Positions 6,548-17,043 of a stretch of DNA of 63,248 nucleotides are shown here, one piece after another (positions within the stretch are counted from its first letter, which is position 1; every line of letters starts with the position of its first letter). The position numbers and the translations under genes were made by a program. Under the pieces are notes generated by a model. It saw nothing but the letters and a program-made list of their open reading frames with translations, was not told the origin of the DNA and did not search any database. Source of the DNA: Streptosporangiales bacterium (GTDB lineage: Bacteria > Actinomycetota > Actinomycetes > Streptosporangiales > Streptosporangiaceae); the NCBI GenBank assembly GCA_009380095.1, contig WHSL01000004.1:1-63248 (forward strand). The letters run 5' to 3'.

Positions 6548-8716
6548 TCAGCCCGCCGGCTGCGCCTCGGCCACCTTCTCCGCGACGTGCGCCGGCAGCG
6601 GCTCGTGCCGCACGTACGTGCGGGTGAAGTGACCGGTGCCGTGCGAGACCGAGCGCAGGTCGATCGCGTACCGGACGATCTCCAGCTCTGGGACCTCGGC
6701 GCGGATCAGCGTGCGCCCGCCGGCCCCGGGCACGGGCTCGGTGCCGAGCACCCGGCCGCGCCGGGAGGACAGGTCGGACATGACGCCGCCCACGTACTCG
6801 TCCGGGACTATCACCGAGACCTCGTCGACCGGTTCCAGCATCACCACCTGGCTCTTGACCGCCGCGTCCTTGAGCGCGAGCTTCGCGGCCTTCTGGAAGG
6901 CCATGTCGGAGGAGTCGACCGAGTGCGCCTTGCCGTCGTAGAGCGTGACGCGGATGTCGACCACCGGGTAGCCGGCGAGCACGCCCTGCTCCATCTGGGC
7001 GCGCACGCCCTTCTCCACGGACGGGATGAACTGCCGCGGCACCACGCCGCCGACGATCTTGTCGACGAACTCCAGCCCGGCGCCGGACGGCAGCGGCTCC
7101 ACCTCGATGCGGCAGATGCCGAACTCGCCGTGCCCCCCGGTCTGCTTGACGTTGCGGCCGAGCCCTTGGGCGGGTTCGGAGAACGTCTCGCGCAGCGGCA
7201 CCCGCAGCTCACCGGTCCTCATCTCCACGCCGTGCCGCGTCTTCAGCCGGTCCAGCACGACGTCGACCTGGGCCTCGCCCATGGTCCACAGCACCAGCTG
7301 ATGCGTCTCCGCGTTCATCTCCAGCCGCAGCGTGGGATCCTCGGCCACCAGCCGGGAGAGCGCCTGCGACATCTTGTCCTCGTCGGACTTGGACACCGCC
7401 TCCAGCGCCACCGGCAGCAGCGGCTCGGGCATCGTCCACGCCGCCATCAGCAGCGGCCGGTCCTTGTCGGACAGCGTGTCGCCGGTCTCCGCCTGGGTGA
7501 GCTTGGCCACCGCGCAGATGTCGCCCGCCACGCACTCGGTGACGCCGCGCTGCTGCTTGCCCAGCGGTGAGGACACCGCGCCGATCCGCTCGTCCACGTC
7601 GTGGCCGGCCCCCTGAGATGCACCGCCGCGGTTCCCTTGTCCTTGTCCGGAGACGTGCACCACGGTGTCCGGCCGCAGCGCGCCGGAGAACACCCGGACC
7701 AGGCTGACCCGGCCCACGTACGGGTCGGAGATGGTCTTGACCACCTCGGCCAGCAGCGGGCCGTCCGGATCGCAGCCGAGATCCTCGACGGGGCCCCCGT
7801 CCACGGTCGTCACCGTCGGCAGCGGATGCTCGCCGGGAGCCGGGAACGCCTGCGTCATGACCTCCAGCAGCTCCTCCATGCCGACGCCGTGCGGCGCGGA
7901 CGCGCACAGCACCGGGTGGAAGCCGCCCCGGGCGACGGCCTTCTCGAGGTCGTCGATCAGCACCTTGGTGTCGATCTCCTCGCCGGAGAGGTACCGATCC
8001 ATGAGCGACTCGTCCTCGCTCTCCTGGATGATGCCCTCGATCAGCGCGGAGCGGCGCTCCTCGACCTCGCCGTCGGTCTCCGCCGCGGTGCGCTCGGTGC
8101 GCTCGGTGCGCTCGCCGGAGGAGTAACCGAAGTACCGCCGGGTGAGCAGGCCGACCAGCCCGTCCACCTTGCCCTCCCCGCCGCACGGGAAGTAGATCGG
8201 CAGCACGCCCTCGCCGAAGGCGTCCTGGCACTGCGCCACCACGCCCTCGAAGTCCGCCCGCTGGTGGTCGATCTTGGTGATCACCACGGCGCGCGGCATG
8301 TCCACCGACGCGCACTCCTCCCACAGCAGCCGGGTGAGCCCGTCCACCCCGTCCACGGCCGAGACCACGAACAGCGCGGCGTCCGCGGCGCGCAGCCCCG
8401 CCCGCAGGTCGCCGACATAGTCGGCGTAGCCGGGCGTGTCGATGAGGTTCACCTTGAACCCCGCGTGGGTGAGCGGCGCGATCGCCAGGTTCACCGAGCG
8501 CCGCTGTCTGACCTCGACCTCGTCGTAGTCGCTGACCGTGGTTCCGTCCTCCACCCGGCCGGCCCTTGGGATCACTCCGGTCGCGAGGAGGAGGGACTCG
8601 GTCAGTGTCGTCTTGCCCGACCCCGAGTGGCCGACCAGCACGACGTTCCGTACGTCGCCGGGCCGATCGGCCGCCGGTGCCCTGCCGGGGCCGCCCGAAC
8701 CGTTCTTCTCCGCCAT
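6548..8716 (-). CDS. elongation factor G-like protein (EF-G2)
   Basis: 722-aa translational GTPase paralogue of EF-G. It shows the P-loop GHSGSGKTTLTE (29-40), G3 DTPGYADYVG, and domain IV/V segments (VPLRETFSEP, NVKQTGGHGEFG). G4 reads TKID (147-150) in place of the canonical NKxD. An acidic insertion with ERTERTERT repeats lies around residue 205 and a Gly/Gln-rich insertion in domain II. It resembles mycobacterial FusA2, for which no essential elongation role is known; a stress or recycling role is possible. ATG 8716 has GGAGG 8 nt upstream; ATG 8722 is too close to it. It is divergent from pgsA. Reading frames extending to 9850 are an artefact of missing stops. Confidence 0.9.
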   Translation of the reverse strand: MAEKNGSGGPGRAPAADRPGDVRNVVLVGHSGSGKTTLTESLLLATGVIPRAGRVEDGTTVSDYDEVEVRQRRSVNLAIAPLTHAGFKVNLIDTPGYADYVGDLRAGLRAADAALFVVSAVDGVDGLTRLLWEECASVDMPRAVVITKIDHQRADFEGVVAQCQDAFGEGVLPIYFPCGGEGKVDGLVGLLTRRYFGYSSGERTERTERTAAETDGEVEERRSALIEGIIQESEDESLMDRYLSGEEIDTKVLIDDLEKAVARGGFHPVLCASAPHGVGMEELLEVMTQAFPAPGEHPLPTVTTVDGGPVEDLGCDPDGPLLAEVVKTISDPYVGRVSLVRVFSGALRPDTVVHVSGQGQGNRGGASQGAGHDVDERIGAVSSPLGKQQRGVTECVAGDICAVAKLTQAETGDTLSDKDRPLLMAAWTMPEPLLPVALEAVSKSDEDKMSQALSRLVAEDPTLRLEMNAETHQLVLWTMGEAQVDVVLDRLKTRHGVEMRTGELRVPLRETFSEPAQGLGRNVKQTGGHGEFGICRIEVEPLPSGAGLEFVDKIVGGVVPRQFIPSVEKGVRAQMEQGVLAGYPVVDIRVTLYDGKAHSVDSSDMAFQKAAKLALKDAAVKSQVVMLEPVDEVSVIVPDEYVGGVMSDLSSRRGRVLGTEPVPGAGGRTLIRAEVPELEIVRYAIDLRSVSHGTGHFTRTYVRHEPLPAHVAEKVAEAQPAG

Positions 8717-8884
8717 GTGCATCGCCTCCAGGTCGGAGACCCGGCGGGCCCGCGGACCCGTCGGGGGTCGTCGGTACCGGGACCCTGGCGTCGAGTGGAG
8801 CGAGCCCCGGTTCGCTCCACCCAATACCCGGCGCGGCAATACCACAAGGGTCTGATCACGGATGATCCGGGGGGTCCTCCCTGA

Positions 8885-8913
8885 TTGACGGACGATGAAC
8901 AACCGGGTAGGGC
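8885..8913 (+). promoter_or_regulatory. candidate pgsA promoter
   Basis: TTGACG (8885-8890) and TAGGGC (8908-8913) are separated by 17 bp. A second possible -10, TACGAT, is at 8947-8952. If the first is real, the TTG at 8885 is a -35 base set rather than a start codon. Confidence 0.3.
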
Positions 8914-8962
8914 GCGCCGGACTACGCCGCAGGGCTTGCGGGCCCGTACGATCAGTCAGGCC

Positions 8963-9592
8963 ATGCTCAATGTGCTGCGGCCCGCGCTGTCGCGGGTGAT
9001 CGACCCCACCGGCCGTGTCCTCGCCCGCGCGGGCGTCACCCCCAACGCGATCACCGTGGTGGGCACGGTCGGCACCGCCGTGACGGCTCTCGCGCTGTAT
9101 CCCTCCGGCCATCTGTTCGGGGGCACGGTCGTGATCACCGGGTTCGTGCTGCTCGACCTGCTCGACGGCGCGGTGGCCCGGGCGTCGGGCGGGACCAGCA
9201 AGTTCGGTGCCTTCCTCGACTCCACGATGGACCGGGTGGCCGACGCGGCCATCTTCTCCGGCCTGATCTTGTGGCTCGTCGGCGCGCGCGAGGACATCGG
9301 TCTCGCCGCCGTGGCACTCTTCTGCCTGGTGTCCGGTGCCGTCGTGTCGTACGCCAAGGCGCGCGCGGAGGGGCTCGGCCTGACCTGCGACGTGGGGATC
9401 GCGGAGCGCGGCGAGCGGCTGATCATCGGGCTCACCGCGATCGGCCTGTCCGGCCTCGGCGTGCCGTACGTGCTGGCCGCCGGGCTGTGGCTGCTCGCCG
9501 CGATGAGCGCGATCACCGTCGCGCAGCGGATCGCCACGGTCTACCGGCAGACGCGGCCGGAGCGCGACGGGCGGGCGAGCGGCGGCATGTGA
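8963..9592 (+). CDS. pgsA: phosphatidylinositol phosphate synthase (CDP-alcohol phosphatidyltransferase)
   Basis: Integral membrane enzyme that joins CDP-diacylglycerol and inositol phosphate, the first committed step of phosphatidylinositol and PIM synthesis in actinobacteria. The 209 residues contain the family signature DLLDGAVAR...G...D...D (D65, D68, D86, D90) and about six membrane segments. ATG 8963 gives the usual length and N-terminus (MLNVLRP); a TTG at 8885 would add 26 polar residues. It is followed 4 nt later by the acyltransferase gene and then pimA, which explains its substrate assignment. Confidence 0.9.
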   Translation: MLNVLRPALSRVIDPTGRVLARAGVTPNAITVVGTVGTAVTALALYPSGHLFGGTVVITGFVLLDLLDGAVARASGGTSKFGAFLDSTMDRVADAAIFSGLILWLVGAREDIGLAAVALFCLVSGAVVSYAKARAEGLGLTCDVGIAERGERLIIGLTAIGLSGLGVPYVLAAGLWLLAAMSAITVAQRIATVYRQTRPERDGRASGGM

Positions 9593-9596
9593 CGGG

Positions 9597-10732
<1,136 letters not shown>

Positions 10733-10736
<4 letters not shown>

Positions 10737-11872
10737 GGGTCGGCCTGGTCTGCCCGTACACGTGGGAGGTGCCGGGGGGCGTCCAGGCGCACGTACGGGA
10801 CCTCGCCGAGGCGCTGATAGGGCTCGGGCACGACGTCTCGGTGATCACGCCGTGCGACGACGACACGCCCGTGCAGTCGTACGTGGTGCCCGCCGGCCGC
10901 GCGATCCCGGTGCCGTACAACGGCTCGGTGGCGCGGCTGGCGTTCGGCCCGCTGTCCGCCGGCCGGGTGCGCCGGTGGATCCGCGACGGCGCGTTCGACG
11001 TGCTGCACGTGCACGAGCCCGCCGCCCCGAGCCTGTCACTGATCGCCTGCTGGCTGGCGGACGGGCCCATCGTCGCCACCTTCCACACCGCCAACCCCCG
11101 GTCCCGGGCGATGTCCGCGGCGGGGCCGATCCTGCAGACCGGGCTTGAGAAGATCAACGGGCGCATCGCGGTCTCCGAGGCGGCGCGGAAAACGCTCGTC
11201 GAGCACCTGGGCGGGGACGCCGTACTGATCCCGAATGGCGTCACGGTGGCCCGGTTCCAGCAGTCCGGCCCGCTGCCCGGCTGGCCCGGGGACAACGGTG
11301 CGATCGGCTTCCTCGGCCGCATGGACGAGCCGCGCAAGGGCCTGTCCGTGCTGCTCGAGGCGTTCCCCGCGATGGCCGCGGAGCGGCGCGGGCTGCGGCT
11401 GCTCATCGCCGGCCCGGGCGACGAGCGGGAGGTGTACGACCGGCTGCCCGCCGAGCTGCACGGCCAGGTCGTCCTGCTCGGCATGGTCAGTGAGGAGGAC
11501 AAGGTCCGCGCCTACCACTCGGTGGACGTCTTCTGCGCGCCGAACCTCGGCGGGGAGAGCTTCGGCATCGTGCTCGCCGAGGCTATGGCGGCCGGCGCCC
11601 CCATCCTGGCCAGCGACATCGAGGCGTTCCGCCGGGTGCTGCGGGACGGCCAGGCGGGCGCGCTGTTCCGTACCGGCGACGCGGCGGACATGGCGCGCGA
11701 GGGGGCGCTTCTGCTCTCCGACGCGCCGCGCATGGCGGAGCTGTCCAAGCAGGCCACGGCGGCCGTGAGGCAGTACGACTGGGCCACGGTGGGCCAAGAG
11801 GTGGTGCAGGTGTACGAGACCGTGATCCCCGCCTCGGGCGGCGTCGTGCGCGCGGGCGAGCAGATCGGCTGA
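10733..11872 (+). CDS. pimA: phosphatidylinositol alpha-mannosyltransferase
   Basis: GT4-family, GDP-mannose-dependent enzyme that adds the first mannose to the 2-position of phosphatidylinositol at the cytoplasmic face. At 379 aa it is full length. Residues known in mycobacterial PimA are visible at matching positions: H118 in TFHTANP, R196 and K202 in GRMDEPRKG, and the EX7E pair E275/E283 in GESFGIVLAEAMAAG. The N-terminal GGVQAHV loop also fits. GTG 10733 overlaps patA by 4 nt, so pgsA-patA-pimA appears to be one translationally coupled unit. Confidence 0.96.
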
Positions 11873-11878
11873 TCGCAG

Positions 11879-12463
11879 GTGTCCGCGGAGACCCTCGCCG
11901 AGGTCGCACTGCTCGTCGCGGTCCTGGTGCTGCTCGGCTTCTACGTGTCCTGGCGGGCGGGCCGGCTGGACCGGCTGCACACCCGGGTGGAGGCCGCCCA
12001 GGCGGCGCTCGACGCCGCGCTGATCCGCCGCTCGGCCGTGACCATGGAGCTCGCCGCCTCCGGCGCGCTCGACCCGGCCGCCAGCCTGCTGCTCGCCGAG
12101 GCCGCCCAGGCGGCGCGCCGGGCCGGCGACGCGGACCATCGGGAGCTCGCGGAGAGCGACCTGTCCCGCGCGCTGCGCGCGGTCATCGGCCGGCCGGAGC
12201 GCGGCGCGGCGGTGGCCGGCGCGGACGGCGGCGCGGAGCTGCTGGCGGAGCTCGACGCCGCGTGCAATCAGGTCTACCTGGCCCGGCGGTTCTACAACGA
12301 CGCGGTCGCGGTGACCCGGGTGGCCAGGTCCCGGCGGGTGGTCCGGGCGTTGCGGCTGGCGGGAAGCGCGCAGCTGCCCGGGTTCTTCGAGATCGACGAC
12401 GATCCGCCGGAGCGTGTACCGGCCGCCCGCGGGGAACAGGACTCCCGTAACGGAACCGAGTAA
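11879..12463 (+). CDS. LemA-like membrane protein
   Basis: 194 aa. An N-terminal membrane segment (VALLVAVLVLLGFYVSW) is followed by alpha-helical sequence with LemA-like features, DRLHTRVEAAQAALDAALIRRS early and ARRFYNDAV later, ending LPGFFEIDDD. LemA proteins form an N-out, helical-bundle family of unclear function. The match is by pattern only. It starts at GTG 11879, 6 nt after pimA, and is probably in the same operon. M. tuberculosis has a NUDIX-type protein at about this point instead. Confidence 0.6.
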   Translation: MSAETLAEVALLVAVLVLLGFYVSWRAGRLDRLHTRVEAAQAALDAALIRRSAVTMELAASGALDPAASLLLAEAAQAARRAGDADHRELAESDLSRALRAVIGRPERGAAVAGADGGAELLAELDAACNQVYLARRFYNDAVAVTRVARSRRVVRALRLAGSAQLPGFFEIDDDPPERVPAARGEQDSRNGTE

Positions 12464-12596
12464 TCACAGACCGGCGCGACCACCCCTGGGCGTCGGCTAC
12501 TGTGCCGGGTCGGGACCGAACGGGTCATTCCTGACCTGCCACGACGCAGCCGGGTGGCCACAGAACGTGGCCGGCCGGATGGGGGAGGACCACTCC

Positions 12597-13613
12597 TTGC
12601 GCATCCGCAGACTGCCCACGGCCACGGCCGTCGCGCTCGCCGCGGCGACCGCGATCGCCGGTTGTTCCTCCGGAGGCGGCGGCACCCCCGGGACCGCCGC
12701 GCCACCGCCGTCGCCGCCCAAGGCGAGTCAGAAGCCCCCGCCCGCGAAGCACCCCTTCACCGGCCTGACCCGCGGCCTCGGCGGGCGCGTGCTCGCGGTC
12801 AAGGTGGACAACACCGAGGCCGCCCACCCGCAGTACGGCGTCCGCAACGCCGACCTCGTCTACGTGGAGCAGGTCGAGGGCGGGGTGACCCGGCTGATGG
12901 CGGTCTTCTCCTCCAAGCTGCCCAATCGGGTGGGCCCGATACGGAGCGCGCGCATCTCCGACCTGCACATCCTGCGCCAGTTCGGCAAGCCCGCGTTCGC
13001 GTACTCCGGCGCGCAGGGCAAGCTCAAGCCGAAGATCGCCGACGCGCCGCTGTACGACGTCTCGCAGGACAGCGGGGCGTCCGGATACTCCCGGACCAGC
13101 CGCGACATAGCGCCGTACAACCTGCTGGCCCGGCCGAAGTCGCTGCGCGCGCAGGCCAAGAAGGCGAGCAAGCCGCGCGACATCGGCCTCACCTTCGCCG
13201 AGCAGGCCCCCGCCGGCGGCAAGGACAAGTCCAAGGTGCGGGTCAGCTACGCCCGCGCCAAGTTCCAGTTCTCGTGGTCGAAGAAGCGCAAGGCCTGGAT
13301 GATCTCCCAGGACGGCGGGCGCGACATGGCCGCCGAGGGCGGCCAGCTCGGCGCCCAGAACATCGTCGTGCAGTGGGTGAAGACCACCCGCTCCAAGTAC
13401 CACGACTTCCTGAACAACTACACGCCCCTGATCCACACGACCGGCGAGGGCAAGGCCGTGGTGCTGCGCGACGGCAAGGCGTACGCGGCCCGCTGGGAGC
13501 GCGAGGACGACTCCGACGGCACGAAGTTCACCCAGGCGGACGGCAGCCCGATGCCGCTGCACCCGGGCCGTACCTGGGTCGTGCTCGCCGCGCGCAAGCC
13601 CGTGATCCCCTAG
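12597..13613 (+). CDS. DUF3048 lipoprotein
   Basis: 338-aa predicted lipoprotein. The signal peptide (TATAVALAAATAIAGC) ends in the lipobox AIAGC, followed by a Pro-rich linker and a DUF3048 N- and C-domain (LAVKVDNTEAAHPQYGV, EGGVTRLMAVF, VGPIRSARISDL, NNYTPLIHTTGEGKAVVL). B. subtilis YerB is a relative; its function is not established. TTG 12597 is chosen because GGGGGAGG lies 8 nt upstream and it places the lipobox at the right distance. A start at ATG 12579 is possible. Confidence 0.8.
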   Translation: MRIRRLPTATAVALAAATAIAGCSSGGGGTPGTAAPPPSPPKASQKPPPAKHPFTGLTRGLGGRVLAVKVDNTEAAHPQYGVRNADLVYVEQVEGGVTRLMAVFSSKLPNRVGPIRSARISDLHILRQFGKPAFAYSGAQGKLKPKIADAPLYDVSQDSGASGYSRTSRDIAPYNLLARPKSLRAQAKKASKPRDIGLTFAEQAPAGGKDKSKVRVSYARAKFQFSWSKKRKAWMISQDGGRDMAAEGGQLGAQNIVVQWVKTTRSKYHDFLNNYTPLIHTTGEGKAVVLRDGKAYAARWEREDDSDGTKFTQADGSPMPLHPGRTWVVLAARKPVIP

Positions 13614-13805
13614 GTCGCGCCGGCCCTCCGTACACAGTGTCAGGAACGGCGGGGGAGGGCTGCCGCAGTGATGGGTCCCGCTCCGGCCGCCGGGCTGGTA
13701 ACACGTAGAGTGGAGGGGAAACATCCGATCCGCCGGGCGCGTGCCAACGCGCCGGGTTGTGGATGTCCGGGCCATCTTTCGAGCGCGATCAGCGAGGTAA
13801 TGCAC

Positions 13806-14702
13806 GTGTCGACGAGCACCCCCGAGACCGGGACCGCCCGCGTCAAGCGCGGCATGGCGGACATGCTCAAGGGGGGAGTGATCATGGATGTGGTCACCCC
13901 CGAGCAGGCCAAGATCGCCGAGGATGCCGGCGCGGTGGCCGTGATGGCCCTGGAGCGGGTGCCGGCCGACATCCGCAAGGACGGCGGCGTCGCCCGGATG
14001 TCCGACCCGGACATGATCGACGGCATCATTGCCGCCGTCTCCATCCCGGTCATGGCCAAGGCCCGCATCGGCCACTTCGTGGAGGCCCAGGTGCTGCAGG
14101 CCCTGGGCGTCGACTACGTCGACGAGTCCGAGGTGCTGACCCCGGCCGACGAGGCGCACCACGTCGACAAGTGGGCGTTCACGGTGCCGTTCGTGTGCGG
14201 CGCCACCAACCTCGGTGAGGCGCTGCGGCGCATCGCCGAGGGCGCCGCGATGATCCGCTCCAAGGGCGAGGCCGGCACCGGCAACGTGGTCGAGGCGACC
14301 CGGCACATGCGGCAGATCCGGGCCGACATCAAGCGGCTCACCCAGCTGGACGAGGCGGAGCTGTTCGTCGCGGCCAAGGAGCTGCGCGCCCCGGTCGAGC
14401 TGGTCCAGGAGGTGGCGCGGCTCGGTCGGCTCCCGGTGGTGCTGTTCACCGCGGGCGGCATCGCCACCCCGGCGGACGCCGCGATGATGATGCAGCTGGG
14501 CGCGGAGGGCGTTTTCGTCGGCTCCGGCATCTTCAAGTCCGGCGACCCGGCGAAGCGCGCAGAGGCGATCGTCAAGGCGACCACCTTCCACGACGACGCC
14601 GACGTGATCGCCAAGGTCTCCCGCGGTCTCGGCGAGGCCATGGTGGGTATCAACCTCGAGACCCTGAGCGAGGACCAGCGCTACGCGGGCAGGGGCTGGT
14701 AA
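13806..14702 (+). CDS. pdxS: pyridoxal 5'-phosphate synthase subunit PdxS
   Basis: Synthase subunit of the DXP-independent PLP pathway, making PLP from ribose 5-phosphate, glyceraldehyde 3-phosphate and ammonia supplied by PdxT. 298 aa, a TIM barrel that forms dodecamers. Active-site residues are D28 in VIMDVV, K85 in [10 protein letters not shown] and K153 in [13 protein letters not shown] 13806 has GAGG 8 nt upstream; ATG 13800 is too close to it. A -10-like TAGAGT is at 13706-13711. One gene of unknown function separates it from pdxT. Confidence 0.97.
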   Translation: MSTSTPETGTARVKRGMADMLKGGVIMDVVTPEQAKIAEDAGAVAVMALERVPADIRKDGGVARMSDPDMIDGIIAAVSIPVMAKARIGHFVEAQVLQALGVDYVDESEVLTPADEAHHVDKWAFTVPFVCGATNLGEALRRIAEGAAMIRSKGEAGTGNVVEATRHMRQIRADIKRLTQLDEAELFVAAKELRAPVELVQEVARLGRLPVVLFTAGGIATPADAAMMMQLGAEGVFVGSGIFKSGDPAKRAEAIVKATTFHDDADVIAKVSRGLGEAMVGINLETLSEDQRYAGRGW

Positions 14703-14782
14703 GAGTGCACGTACCCTGATCGAATGGGGGCGGGGGCCCCGCCAGGTCCCCGCCCGTGCCGTACGTGACCCCGGAGGTGGGC

Positions 14783-15454
14783 GTGGCCTACACAGCGGCG
14801 TTCCTGACCGTGCTGGACCAGGGGGTCACGGCCGCCGACCTGATGCGGCCGGGCGTGGCGAACGACGCTCAACGGGCCCAGCGCGAGCTGGCCGCGTTCC
14901 TGCCCGGCCATGAGGTCACCCCGGAGGCCGACGGCACGTTCGATGAGGGCTGGCGCAAGCCCGTCGGACACGGCGTCGCGTTCGCGGGCGCGTACGGGGG
15001 CCTCGTGCTGATCGCGCACGCGGCGTGCGCGCAGGACGACCCCGGCCTGCTCGACCGGCTCGTCTCGCCGCTCTCCGAGGGCCGCCGCGCCTACCTCGTG
15101 GGCTGCGACAGCCTGCTGGAGTGGTTCGGCTTCGGCGCGTGGGACGACACCGCGCTGATCCGTTCGGTCAGCGGCGACACGCGGCGCGGCATCCTCACCG
15201 ACGTGGGCGTGCCGCTGCCGTTCGAGGAGCCGCTCTGGGCGGCCGTGCCGTCGTACGAGCCCGACGACCTCGACGACCAGGCCGGCCTGCTGGTCGAATC
15301 CGGCACCTTCGAGCTGCCGTTCTCCGCGCTCGACTTCGCCGACAGGGCCACCGCCGAGGCCATCGGGCAGCCCATCGAAGGGGTGCGCCGGGCGGGCGTG
15401 GTCGACCCGGAGGAACTCCCGGTCCGCCGCTTCACCGTCGCCCCCGGCGCCTGA
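14783..15454 (+). CDS. hypothetical protein, possibly DUF6928 family
   Basis: 223-aa soluble protein placed between pdxS and pdxT on the same strand. It has no signal peptide or membrane segment. Its layout (short N-terminal strand, GVAFAGAYGGLVLIAHA, LLEWFGFGAWDDTALIRSVSGD, then LPFEEPLWA) resembles what I recall of DUF6928 proteins, but this is a weak identification. GTG 14783 has GGAGG 5 nt upstream; GTG 14756 is an alternative. No catalytic motif was recognised. Confidence 0.6.
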   Translation: MAYTAAFLTVLDQGVTAADLMRPGVANDAQRAQRELAAFLPGHEVTPEADGTFDEGWRKPVGHGVAFAGAYGGLVLIAHAACAQDDPGLLDRLVSPLSEGRRAYLVGCDSLLEWFGFGAWDDTALIRSVSGDTRRGILTDVGVPLPFEEPLWAAVPSYEPDDLDDQAGLLVESGTFELPFSALDFADRATAEAIGQPIEGVRRAGVVDPEELPVRRFTVAPGA

Positions 15455-15569
15455 GCGGACACGCTCGCGCGGGCGCGGCTGGGGAATGTGGCCTGCACCC
15501 GATTTCGTTCTTTTCTATGCCGAATCCCCGTGATTTCCCATGCCCCCCGCCATCCCCGAGAAGGTGACC

Positions 15570-16181
15570 GTGACCGCGAACCCCACTCCGACCGTCGGCG
15601 TGCTCGCCCTGCAGGGCGACGTCCGTGAGCATGTCCGCGTCCTTGAGGACTCCGGCGCGCGCACGCTGACCGTACGGCGCCCCGACGAGCTCGAGCGGGC
15701 CGACGGGCTGGTGATCCCGGGCGGGGAGTCGACGACCATGTGGCGTCTCGCGCGTTCGTTCGACATGCTGGAGCCACTGCGCAAGCGCGTCGAGGCGGGC
15801 ATGCCCGTCTACGGCTCCTGCGCCGGGATGATCATGCTGGCCGATACCATTCTCGACGGGGTCGACGGTCAGGAGACCGTGGGCGGCCTCGCCATGACGG
15901 TGCGCCGCAACGCCTTCGGGCGCCAGGTCGACTCGTTCGAGGCGGATGTGCGGATCGACGGCTTCGCCGATCCGTTCCACGCGGTCTTCATCCGGGCCCC
16001 CTGGGTGGAGTCCGTCGGCGAGGCGGTCGACGTGCTCGGCCGCGTCGAGACGGGTCCCGCCGCCGGTAGGATCGTCGCCGTCCGCCAGGGGCAGCTGCTC
16101 GCCACGTCGTTCCACCCCGAACTGACCGGCGACGCGCGCGTCCACCGCTTCTTCGTCGACATGGTGAAGGGACTTTCATGA
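15570..16181 (+). CDS. pdxT: pyridoxal 5'-phosphate synthase glutaminase subunit PdxT
   Basis: Class I glutamine amidotransferase that hydrolyses glutamine and channels ammonia to PdxS. 203 aa. The triad is visible: C84 in YGSCAGM, H182 and E184 in SFHPEL. The VIPGGESTT glutamine-binding loop is present. GTG 15570 has GAGAAGG ending 5 nt upstream; ATG 15540 would add 10 residues. The 3' end overlaps yebC by 4 nt. Confidence 0.95.
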   Translation: MTANPTPTVGVLALQGDVREHVRVLEDSGARTLTVRRPDELERADGLVIPGGESTTMWRLARSFDMLEPLRKRVEAGMPVYGSCAGMIMLADTILDGVDGQETVGGLAMTVRRNAFGRQVDSFEADVRIDGFADPFHAVFIRAPWVESVGEAVDVLGRVETGPAAGRIVAVRQGQLLATSFHPELTGDARVHRFFVDMVKGLS

Positions 16182-16933
16182 GCGGCCACTCCAAGTGGGC
16201 GACCACCAAGCACAAGAAGGCCGTCATCGACGCCAAGCGGGGCAAGCTCTTCGCTAAATTGATCAAGAACGTCGAGGTGGCGGCGCGGACCGGCGGTGGC
16301 GACCCGGACGGCAACCCGACGTTGTACGACGCCATCCAGAAGGCCAAGAAGGCGTCGGTGCCCAATGACAACATCGAGCGTGCGCGGAAGCGGGGTGCCG
16401 GTGAGGAGGCCGGGGGCGCCGAGTGGCAGACGATCATGTACGAGGGGTATGGGCCTGGTGGCGTTGCCGTATTGATCGAGTGCCTCACGGATAACCGGAA
16501 CCGGGCCGCCTCCGAGGTGCGTACCGCGATGACCCGTAACGGCGGTTCCATGGCCGACCCGAACTCGGTCTCGTACCTGTTCAACCGCAAGGGCGTCATC
16601 ATCGTGCCGAAGGAGGGTGGCATCTCCGAGGACGACGTCATGCTCGCGGTGCTCGACGCCGGCGCGGAAGAGGTCAGCGATCTGGGTGAGAGCTTCGAGG
16701 TGCTGAGCGAGGCCGGCGACGTGGTCGCGGTCCGCAAGTCGCTGCAGGAGGCGGGCATCGACTACGACTCCGCCGAGGCAGGGTTCGTGCCCAGCATGCA
16801 GGTGCAGTTGGACGAGGAGAACGCCAAGAAGGTGTTCCGGCTGCTCGACGCGCTTGAGGACTCCGACGACGTGCAGAACGTCTACTCCAACGCGGACGTC
16901 AGCGATGACGTCCTGGCCAAGCTCGACGCCTGA
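16178..16933 (+). CDS. yebC: YebC/PmpR family DNA-binding regulator or translation factor
   Basis: 251-aa member of the widespread YebC/TACO1 family. It begins [22 protein letters not shown] and contains [11 protein letters not shown] and [14 protein letters not shown], both diagnostic. Some relatives regulate transcription, and others have been linked to relief of ribosome stalling at proline runs. It sits just upstream of ruvCAB, as in most bacteria, and is coupled to pdxT by a 4-nt overlap. A 110-nt gap with its own control site separates it from ruvC. Confidence 0.95.
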   Translation: MSGHSKWATTKHKKAVIDAKRGKLFAKLIKNVEVAARTGGGDPDGNPTLYDAIQKAKKASVPNDNIERARKRGAGEEAGGAEWQTIMYEGYGPGGVAVLIECLTDNRNRAASEVRTAMTRNGGSMADPNSVSYLFNRKGVIIVPKEGGISEDDVMLAVLDAGAEEVSDLGESFEVLSEAGDVVAVRKSLQEAGIDYDSAEAGFVPSMQVQLDEENAKKVFRLLDALEDSDDVQNVYSNADVSDDVLAKLDA

Positions 16934-17013
16934 CCTCGTTCGCCTGTCACGGCGCCGGTGGGTGTCGGCGCGGCGGTGGGGATGAATTGGGGTTCTTCCG
17001 TTAGGGTCTTCGC

Positions 17014-17027
17014 CGAACAGGTGTTCG
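17014..17027. promoter_or_regulatory. LexA-type SOS box upstream of ruvCAB
   Basis: CGAAC-AGGT-GTTCG is a perfect 5-4-5 palindrome matching the actinobacterial/Bacillus LexA site pattern. It is centred ~23 nt upstream of the ruvC ATG and just downstream of a -10-like TAGGGT (17002-17007), where repressor binding would block transcription. Confidence 0.85.
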
Positions 17028-17043
17028 GGCTGGAGGCGAGTCG

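Noticed and set aside
8885-8962. TTG 8885 as the pgsA start
   Set aside because: Adds 26 polar residues not seen in the family, has no good ribosome site, and coincides with a -35-like TTGACG.
12525-14591. 688-codon minus-strand frame across the DUF3048 and pdxS genes
   Set aside because: Spans two well-supported plus-strand genes and their gap; composition is typical of a shadow frame.
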